DNA of 64,000 bases. Origin: Gongronella butleri. Taxonomy: Eukaryota > Mucoromycota > Mucoromycetes > Mucorales > Cunninghamellaceae. The position numbers and the translations under genes were made by a program. Each line of letters starts with the position of its first letter. Position 1 is the stretch's first letter. Location: NCBI GenBank assembly GCA_025201375.1, contig JAIWZP010000017.1:248001-312000 (forward strand), in the 5' to 3' direction. The notes beneath the pieces were generated by a model. That model made no database searches. It was not told the origin of the DNA and saw nothing but the letters and a program-made list of their open reading frames with translations. Positions 56,073 to 64,000 of this stretch are shown here, piece by piece.

Positions 56073-56078
56073 AATAAA
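56073..56078 (+). terminator. AATAAA polyadenylation signal
   Basis: AATAAA 78 nt after the stop of the Mucoromycota-family gene. Confidence 0.45.
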
Positions 56079-56294
56079 AACATTCACATGACCATGGCAA
56101 TCAAATTTATTTATTTTCGTTGAATTATCTTAGTTTCTTAAGTTAATTACAGCATATGATATTGTAAAAAAAAGCAAGGAAGCATCCCCAACTATGAACA
56201 GAAATTGTGATGATCCTACTTGATGCTCCTTGGCTTTAAGGCGAGGATGCGTCCAAACGGTTATGCGGGGAGGGCATTGACGATCGAAGGGCGA

Positions 56295-56525
56295 CTAGGC
56301 CAAGGTGAAGGCAAACGCCATGCCAAAGAGGCCCACTAAAAGGAAGTGCTGGGGAGAAAGCAAGCGGGTTTATTGGCAAGGAAAGCAAGCAAGTAGGAAA
56401 GGAAACGTGTGTTAATCAGAATAAAGAGACAAAGGGAAAAGCTAGAAGGAAAAGGGTTTTTAATAGACACGCGATGAAGGATGGCGTGGTCGGAGACTGT
56501 GGAGACCACGTATTGCGTCAGTCAT
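56295..56525 (-). CDS. Candidate tiny membrane protein gene (2 exons), doubtful
   Basis: An ATG at 56525 lies about 55 bp below a minus-strand TTTAAATA element (about 56578-56585). The open stretch encodes 19 residues (TDAIRGLHSLRPRHPSSR). A second segment, 56348-56295, opens after a strong TCTCCCCAG acceptor and encodes the very hydrophobic HFLLVGLFGMAFAFTLA before TAG. A phase-0 junction is possible with an unusual GTCTAT donor near 56468. A ~36-residue one-pass protein would fit a small respiratory or ER subunit, but no family was recognised. Confidence 0.25.
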
Positions 56526-57519
56526 GCAATCGACAGAAAAAGAAAAGAGAGCGAGCGGAACTCGATGATGATCTCTGTATTTAAACAAATGAGGCCATGT
56601 CTGGATTGTGCGTGCACAGCGTGGCAAGAGATCGGACTGAGGATCGAGTACGCGTGCAACGCCGTCGACAGGCACACTTGGCTTTAGAATTGAGCGCTTG
56701 CGACGCGGCGGAATCGAGGCTTGCCTTGAGATGCGCGTGTAGCGCGGCCAAAAAAAGACGAGGTGATGATGACTGGACTTGATGGACAATGCTGGTGGCC
56801 AAGCAAGATATGGATGCGGCTGCGCGTGTAGATTGAGCAAGGCGTGAGTCGAGCCAATTCATTACGCGCTGGATGTGTCGCGATGCGTTGCGACGCGCGC
56901 GTCTGCGCGGCGCTGTGGCGCGTTCCCAATGGCATTCGCCTGGAATGAAAAATCGAAAATCGCTGATTGCTCATCAGTCAGCAGCTGGACCACCTTTTTT
57001 AATACATTATTCCTGGTTTCTCCGTGCAACTGCCTTTTATACGTAAGTTTGACGTCGTTCTGGGGAATCTTTTTTTTTCGATTTTGGTTTGGGAGCTCGG
57101 CCACAATTAATTTTGCATTGGCGCATGGGGCCCTTCTGACAGCTGCAGCTTGATTCCACAGGAATTTCTGACTTGTCACTTCACTTTATGGTGCGTTTTG
57201 GGTTATGTACTATCATAGCGTGATTGCCAATTAAATGCTTGATTCATCGCTAAAAATTGCCGCATTGGCAGGAAAAGCTGAATAAAATTGTCCAATTGGT
57301 GAAAATTGCTCTCGCTAGGTGTCCAGTAAAATAAGTTTGAATCATCAAGGTTTCCACAAGTGAATTAAATACGCGCAATTGCGTGTACAACGCGTAGGAT
57401 TTGTGAAAAGGCTCTTTATTATACGTGTTTTGCCGTTCTTTTATGCTACAATATCTGTTTTTATTCATGCAGTGCAACGTTTTGGGAGAGCAGCGTGTTG
57501 GATTCCTTGGCAAAAGATC
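56526..57519. other. Intergenic region upstream of the tiny gene and downstream of SEC31
   Basis: About 1 kb. It contains an E-tail repeat copy (about 56940-57130) and no credible gene. Confidence 0.55.
56940..57130. repeat. Degenerate dispersed repeat, E-tail copy
   Basis: Shares GATTGCTCATCAGTCAGCAG, TGGTTTCTCCGTGCA, TTTTCGATTTTGG and GGGAGCTC with 26860-26990 and 52160-52290. Confidence 0.65.
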
Positions 57520-60500
57520 TTATGGCGTGAACGATTGCGCTAAATCCCTTTTATATTCAATGACTCGTTTGACCGCCAACAGCCAGCTGCCGCATTCCTG
57601 ATACTTTGTTGTGACAAGCGACATGTGCAGGTCAAGTGCACGATCATATCTCGCGCTTGCCAAGGCTATAGCACAACATGCGGCACAAAAAAAAAAAAAA
57701 AGAATAAAGTCACGTAAACAAGGGATGTTTTGACATTTTTTTTTCTGTTTCATTCTTACCTTGAGCTAATTGTAGGAGATATTGAGCCACGTCCTCCGAT
57801 ACGGTGCGCGCATTGAGCGCGTCAAACAATTCAGAAAGTTTTTTTGCCGTGTCGTCCCACTGTTTGCGCTGGCTTGGCTACGAGAAATCAATAAATTCAT
57901 GGTAAGGTGGGCGTTTTTTTTTCCAGATGCGTCGCCCATGTCGTGCTTACCTCCATAAAGTGCCTTGAGAGAGGCAAAGCCTGCGACAGGACGTGATAAA
58001 TCGTCAAAAGGTCGGGGCGGATGCGCGAGCGGTCTTCGTTGCCTGTCGGGTCCCCAAAAATTGGGGAAAAAAGAGATGAGAAAAAAAAACGCAATAAACG
58101 CGTGTGTTGCTCTTACCCATTCTTGCCGGGGAGCGTTCTTGCTGTGGTGAAAAGCGAGTGGGACCTTGTTCGCGCTGTGGTGATGCTTTGTGCTGCGTGT
58201 CAGCCGTTGGCGATGCTTCGTGGGCGGCCATCTGCTGATGATGATGGTATTGGGGACGCGGTGGCGATGTGTCCACGTTGAATTGGGGTGTTTTGTGGTC
58301 TTGTGAGGGGTGTTGCAAGTAGACTTTGGACGGTGCGCGATTGATGCGGTGTTGCTGCTGTTGCTGCTGTTGTTGGTATTGCTGCTCGGGCGAGATGGTC
58401 AGTTTTCCGAACGCTTGGTTCATTGCAGATGGCGCTTGTGGTGTGGGACGCGGGGGCGACGCGTCAAACGGAGGATTTTCGGCAGGTGAAGCGTAGTCGA
58501 GTGTGTCAATATCCTGATCGTCGTCGTCGGCGTCGGCAAAGTACTCCATGTCTTCAGAATCGTGGTAGACAGAGCCATCCAGACGCGAGAGGCGGTAGGC
58601 AAGTGCGGGGTCCATGTGGGGAGGCGGAGGAGCGTGTATTGGTGACAATGTTGGCTGTTCCGAGGGTGACAATGAATCAAAAAAGAAATCCTCTTGATAA
58701 AGTGAAGGCAATTGGTGCTGGATCGGGTCAAAATGGAGTGTATCGCGTCCTTGTTGATGTTGTTGATGTTGTGCTGTTGCTGCCGCCTGCAAAAATCCGC
58801 CCGCGCCAAGCATGTCGGTCGATATTTGGCGCGACAGGCGGTGGTATCGCCTTGCTTGCATTGGCGGTGGTGGCGGTGGTGGGTGCTGCACGTATGGCGG
58901 TTGGAATCCGTCCGGCAAGGGTGTTGGCAACTGTGTAGGAGGATGGATGGTCGTCATAAAAGGCTCATGCTGATGATGAGGATGAGCATGCTGGTGATGA
59001 TAGGCAGTGGCGCCCTGGGATGGATCAATTGGCGAGACGGTGCTGATGCTGGGCATAGGTGACGACGTGATTGCTGTTGCTGGTGCGCGTGTGATTTCCG
59101 AGGCGCTATCAAAGGGGTAAACAGGGCGTGTTGGTTGAATCAAGGCGGCATTGATCTCCATGGCGCAGTAAATGCGGTGGTGCAGCCATTGGACGTCTTT
59201 TGATGGGGTTGTGATACGCTCGACGTATTGGAACGCAAGATCCATGTGGCCCTCGCGCGCGAGTAAACGTGTATACGCCTCGTACTTTGCAAAGAGCAGG
59301 TCATTGCCACCAGGAACAGGCATGGTCATTGTGTTTGACGCGCTGGACGACGTTGCCTTGTTTTCAAACGCGATTAAGAGCACCACAACCATCTCCATAA
59401 GCGCAACGAGCGCCAAGTCGTGCTTTTCGCGGTCAGCCATGGTGTCAAACGACGCGTTTTTGTAGCCAATTTCGTCGTCTGCGGTCCAAAGAGCAAGGAC
59501 GCGGTCGACATTTCCCGCGACCATGTAACAGACGCGTGCCTGGCGGAGCCATTGCTGCGGGTCGTCTTCGTTGGCGTCGAGCGGTGTGGTTGTTTCGTGG
59601 TACGCGCGCGCCGCCGTTTCCAAGCGCTGGCCAAGCAAATCACAAAGCGGGCTGAAATGCGTGGGCGGCGCGTACGTGCACAATACGGCCAAAACGGACC
59701 GCCAATCGTCAACGTGACAATTCTGCACGTGGCTTGTCAAATCCTGGCGCACAATGCTGTCCAGCAGCTGCATAGACGGCACATGTGCTCGTTTTTCGAG
59801 ATACGCGCGTCGCGTCTTGGCAAACACCTCTTGCCCAGCACTCACCGCCAATAAAAGCGCGTCTGCCATTCTTTCGTTGTCTTGGAGACACAATGACACG
59901 GCCAAATCCAAATTGCCCACCGCCACGGCCTGCGAGATTTGCCGATCAAGTAACAAACTCCGTGATGGGGCCGTCAATTCGCCCTTTTTGCCAACTCTTG
60001 CATTTTCGTCGTCATCTTCATCATTTCCAGTGTCGATCAATGGATATGTTGAAGCGGCCAAGTGGTGCTGCTGCGGCTGCTGATGATGATGCTGTGGGTG
60101 CTGCTGCTGCTGCTGCTGCTGTTGCTGGAGCTCCGGTGGAAGCATCCATCGTTGGCCAAAGACATGTTGTGGTGGCAAAGGGGCGTCGTTTGTTGAAAAT
60201 AGGTCATCAAGCGGTGATCGTTGGCCATGCTGATCCAATTGCCCAGCCGCCGATCGGAAAATACCAGAAAGCGTCGACGTCGCGGGTGAAGGCGTCGCGT
60301 CGACCCTATTTATGGCGCCAATGGCCGGTGGTGGCGCGTCAAGTGCGTTTTCGGGGTGCATGGGCGACATGGGCGGCGATAGCACGTTGTCGCCACCGCC
60401 GCCGCCGCTCAGTGGTGCATTGGAGGGCATGGTGTCTTGTTGCCGCAATGGCCGCGATTCATTGAGAAGTGTGGATTTCGTGTTTTCGCGCGACAATGGC

Positions 60501-62434
60501 GTTAAATCAAAAGATGACAAGAATTCGATGAGTGCCTTGCGTGGTGATGCGGCAAACAGGCACTGCAGTACTGCCCAATCGTACGACGATGGCTGCTGCT
60601 CGCATCGTTCGTTGATCAAGCCATTTAATGCGCGGCGATCCACACGTGCCGTTTCAAGATGGCGGATCCGCTTCGCGATTGCCGCGTCCTGGACTGTGCT
60701 GAGCGTGACGCGCGGATTTCCTGTGGAATTGGTGGCGGCGGGAAGATGTGGCGCCTGACGCGGGTCACTACTTGGGCGCTGATGTGTAAAAACAACCAAT
60801 TTGCCGCCATACCCAAATGACGCGCCGACGGGTCGCCGCAGCCACTTTGGTGGCGGCTTGGTGGGTGCCGGCGTGGTTGCTGCGGGCATGATGGCGTCTT
60901 GTGGAGCTGGCGTTGCCGCCAGGTCGCGGTCGTCGCCCAGTGCATGATCATGCGCAATGGTCCAGATAAAGATCTAGCCCGGAAAAATGATCAAAAAAAA
61001 AAAAAAAAAAAGCGGGCGGGTTACTTTTTTTTTTGTCCCTTTTCTTTTTCTTTTTCAAAATTTTTTTTCTTTGCTACCTCGCCAAGGTGCCAAGAAGCGA
61101 GCCAATTCGGGTTTCGCGGGCAAAAGTCAACTTGCAGCGCGTATTCTTGTGTACATGCAATGTCTGTGGCTGTGCCCTGACGTGGATGCCAGCTGACGAT
61201 GCGTCCATCCTTGCTCGACGACACAAGCACGTCACTGTCTTGCCGGCACCACGACACGTCTGTGATGCTTCGTGTGTGGCTCTGCAGCACCTTTTCCGGC
61301 CGCTGCGCGTGTCTTAAGTCCCACAGCATTAGATGTGGATAATTGTCGTCACTCGACGCCGTCACCAGCTGTGTTGCCTATCAACGGTGAGCCAGAGAAA
61401 AATGGGCGTACAAAAAAAAAAAAAAAAAGCAAAAAATTAAAAAAAAACGACGTATGAGAAATTTCGTGTTTTTCAATGGTTGCAAAACAACTTGCATTGT
61501 CGGGATTCCATGCCATGGCGGCAATGGGATGGTCGCCCTGGAGCGTAAAAGCCTGCCTACGTGCGCGCAAGTCAAGGACGGCGGTGCGGCCACTGGACCG
61601 CGCGAGCCCGAGAATGTGCGAGACGTGACTATTCCACGTGAGATGCGTGACCGAGTCCATGGCGCTGTCCGTCTGGAACCCAGCCTTGTATGGCCGCTCG
61701 AGCCCGTGCGACAGATCCCAAATAGCGACCTAATTGGCATTAAAAAGGGAAAATTATCATGAGCCGGGTGTCCACAGCCATCCACGATCCACCAATGACG
61801 ATGGAAAAGGGGAGAGGTGCGGACCCTACATCGTTGTCGTTGCCAGCAGTCGCGAGTAGATTCGTCTGGTGCGAATTGAAGTCCATGTGGAGAATCCGGC
61901 GCGAGTGTGTGGATGTTTCATGCAATAGCGCGCTCCGACCGGGGCTGAACGATGAAAATAAAAGGATTAATGAGACAAAGGGCAGGGCACGGACCCATTT
62001 GTGCCCAATTGGCCCAATTGGCCATGGCGGGCGTCCTTTTTCTTTAAATGTGGTTCCTTTTTACCTCTTTTCTGTGTCAGCCATGGCCCAAGGATCCCAC
62101 AATTCGAGCCCCCCGTGGTCTGTGCCTGCCGCAAGAAGGCCCCAGGTGTGTGTCGCTTGGTAGCTACCCCACGCAAGTGTCGACACGCTGCGAGAACGAG
62201 CAAAAAAAATAAAAAAATAAAAAGTGGCCCTTTTTTTGTAACTTTTTTCAATTACCGTGACGACGTGGGCGCCTTGCCTAGCGGCACTTGGCGTGTGCCG
62301 TTGATGTCCGTGGTGAGATGGAAGAGGTCGAGTTGAAAGTGGTGGTCGTTTGTCTCTGAAGCGGTCGCGAGGACGGGTGTCGTCGGACACCACGCAAATG
62401 TGGTGTGTGGCAGCTCGTGTATTAGTCGTGTCAT
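57520..62434 (-). CDS. SEC31: Sec31, COPII outer-coat protein (9 exons)
   Basis: Exons 62434-62256, 62187-62065, 61944-61830, 61729-61496, 61377-61078, 60973-58117, 58042-57951, 57877-57760 and 57665-57520 give 1387 aa. Residues 1-~340 form WD40 repeats (GLELWDPWAM, VAIWDLSHGL, LMLWDLRHA, GRIVSWHP, IFIWTIA). The blade-completing KWLRRPVGASFGYGGKLV block and the helical ancestral coatomer element follow (about 345-700). Next comes a long Pro/Gln/His-rich linker (about 700-1250) that recruits Sec23/Sar1, then a C-terminal helical domain (PSQRKQWDDTAKKLSELFD to AVKRVIEYKRDL). Sec31 pairs with Sec13 to make the outer cage of ER-export vesicles. Intron 4 uses a GC donor (GCAAGT) instead of GT. The linker contains several polyglutamine/His tracts. 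Confidence 0.95.
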
Positions 62435-62818
62435 CAATAAATGTATGGTACAAAAGTGTCCGAGTGGCCGCGGGTTGGTGGCGTCAGCAAGTTGGGGGAG
62501 GGGGGCGGGCCGAGAACAAAGAATAAGTAAAAAGAAAAAGAAAAGCAGATGAAATCCAGGGGCAATAGGGCGTTTTGGATCTTGGAGCCCGCCCTTGTGT
62601 CGCCAAAAAAGGCGTTTCCGACACAAACCCAGAGTCATGCCGCTAACCTGCGAGCGCGCCAAAAAAAAAAAAAAAGTAAAAATAAAAAAAACACCGACAT
62701 GGAAGGCGGGCTCTTTTTTATTGTCCATTTGTATTGGATGAGGTGGTATTTTGAAGAGAGAAAAAAAGGCATTTGTATATGTACAGAAAAGAGGGGGAAG
62801 AAAAAAGACAAAAAGATG
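62435..62818. promoter_or_regulatory. Spacer: SEC31 promoter and bZIP 3' end
   Basis: 384 bp between two minus-strand genes. Pyrimidine tracts (in gene sense) lie at 62510-62550. No TATA box seen. Confidence 0.4.
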
Positions 62819-63983
62819 CTACTGATGCTGAATGACGCCCTTGATGATGGACAGATCGCCGTCGCTAAAGGGCTTTTCCGGGTCGTAATTGAGCGACGCG
62901 GCGCGTAGGGTCCGGCACAAAAAGTCCATGTCGTAATCTGGGCACACAGCATTGACATGTTCCTTGACTTCACGGCGATTTTTGCCCTGGTCCTTGGCCT
63001 GCTCAATCAAGCCAATAATCTTGAGCTTACATTTGAGTGGCAATGCGGGTGGTGTGCTGACGAGGCCAGAATTCAAGGGCAACAACGAGAAATCCGGGTA
63101 CAATGTGCCATTGGCGGCCGTTGGCGCCACATTTGTATCTGCCGTGGACGAAAGCAGACCTGTCACGTCCTGCAAAAGCCAGTCGTCGACGGCGGACGGC
63201 GGGTTGCGGTAATTCAAAAAGGAAGTAGGCACCTGGGGTTCCGATTTTAAGGGCGCGAGCTGATCCTCAATTGTAAATGCCTGCGGCTGCGCAGCAAAGA
63301 ATGACGACGGCGCTTGGGAGGGTTGATGCTGCTGATGCTGTTGCTGCTGCTCATGCTGCGACTGCGATTGGGACGTCAGCGATGTGCCAAAAAGAAGGGA
63401 AGGTGTATCCAAACCAGGTGGCAAGCCATTAGCATTGCCGGCCGACGCATCCATGGCCAATTCAAAATTCGTGAGTGGATCCAGATTGTCAAACAGGTTG
63501 TCCGGCGCAAACATAGCATCTGGCTGGAATGGGCCCGAATGGCTCGTGTCGAAATCACTGGCCGATGCACTGGACATGGACATCTGCATCGCATTGCTCT
63601 CCGTTTGTCCACGCGCGACTAATTGTGACGACCCGTCGTATGTCGATGATGTTGGCGTCGAAAGCGTGCCCATGGACGAGTCGGAGGATGCAGGCGACAG
63701 CTGTTGTTCTTGCGATTTTTGTTGATTTTGCTGTGTGGAGGCCGATGAAGGCGGCGAATTGGACAACGGAGGCGACGCCAGTGGTTGTGAAGAAGGTGGG
63801 TGCGACGGCAACGGGTAATCAAAGGTGAATGGCGCGCCCTCTTTCAACTGCTCCTTGAGTTTGGCAACTTGTTCCTTGAGCGAGGCGTTTTCCATCTCCA
63901 GATCGATTTCCTTGGCGCTTTTTTCCTCCTCTAGCTGCCGGATCCGTTCCTGAAGCTCGCCGACAAATTTTTCTTTGCGCTCT
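62819..63983 (-). CDS. AP-1-like (Pap1/Yap1-type) bZIP transcription factor, 5' exon off window
   Basis: One exon is visible, from an acceptor TAG at 63984-63985 to the stop at 62819 (388 residues). It opens in the end of the basic region and the leucine zipper: RERKEKFVGELQERIRQLEEE, continuing EIDLEMENASLKEQVAKLKEQL, with heptad-spaced Leu/Ile. RERKEKF before the zipper is typical of fungal AP-1 factors (Pap1, Yap1). A long Ser/Gln/Pro-rich activation region follows, then a C-terminal block (LKCKLKIIGLIEQAKDQG, then NAVCPDYDMDFLCRTLRAASL) that aligns in position with the Pap1 C-terminal redox region. Two Cys (CPDYDMDFLC) are close-spaced there, fitting oxidative-stress control by disulfide (inference). 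The basic-region N-terminus is right of the window. Confidence 0.85.
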
Positions 63984-64000
63984 CTACATCATCCAGTAAT

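Noticed and set aside
1..64000. tRNA, rRNA or CRISPR features
   Set aside because: No T-loop GTTCGAATC-type words in a cloverleaf context, no rRNA-like stretches and no regular spaced direct repeats were seen by eye. A covariance-model scan was not possible.

Overview
This window is nuclear DNA from a filamentous, early-diverging fungus, most likely Mucoromycota and probably Mucorales. That is an inference from gene content and architecture; no rRNA marker is present. The genes have many short GT-AG introns with poly-T acceptor tracts and very long A or T runs. A dymeclin homologue and a STIMATE-type protein, rare in Dikarya, sit beside ordinary fungal genes such as SEC31, DBP6/DDX51, LAG1, GPI19, VNX1 and GLN1. 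A gene near 54-56 kb belongs to a family I recall only from Mucoromycota-type genomes.

Layout. 1-6.9 kb: LEA_2 membrane protein (partial, -), dymeclin (-, 12 exons), a small Gln-rich protein (+) and a Yippee zinc protein (-). 6.9-12.8 kb: a gene-poor island with degenerate repeats and two near-palindromic ~1.02 kb TA-flanked elements. 12.8-25 kb: a plus-strand block of HSL-type hydrolase, STIMATE protein, DDX51/Dbp6 helicase, Vnx1-type cation/H+ exchanger (one frameshift) and ceramide synthase. 25-28.8 kb: a gene-poor island with a minisatellite. 28.8-36.9 kb: TauD-type dioxygenase (+), a 14-exon repeat protein with Trp-Trp amphipathic repeats (-) and an O-fucosyltransferase-like protein (-). 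36.9-39.5 kb: gene-poor. 39.5-48.3 kb: glutamine synthetase (-), an A-T-R carboxylate reductase of NRPS-like type (-) and a PIG-P/Gpi19 protein (-). 48.3-54 kb: a gene-poor island that is a colinear, element-free paralogue of the 7-12 kb island. 54-64 kb: the Mucoromycota-family protein (+), a doubtful tiny gene (-), SEC31 (-) and an AP-1-like bZIP factor (partial, -).

Several genes serve the secretory or lipid pathway (dymeclin, Sec31, Gpi19, Lag1, O-fucosyltransferase-like), but they are not arranged as a cluster.

The most interesting signals are three. First, TACAGTA/TACTGTA heptamers scatter through the gene-poor islands and pile up as 5-bp arrays at the left edge of both palindromic elements, matching what cut-and-paste Tc1/mariner excision footprints would look like. 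Second, one gene carries a tandem array of phase-1/phase-1 exons encoding a Trp-Trp amphipathic repeat. Third, introns contain extreme donor-adjacent poly-A and acceptor-adjacent poly-T tracts plus recurrent ACGCGT sites.
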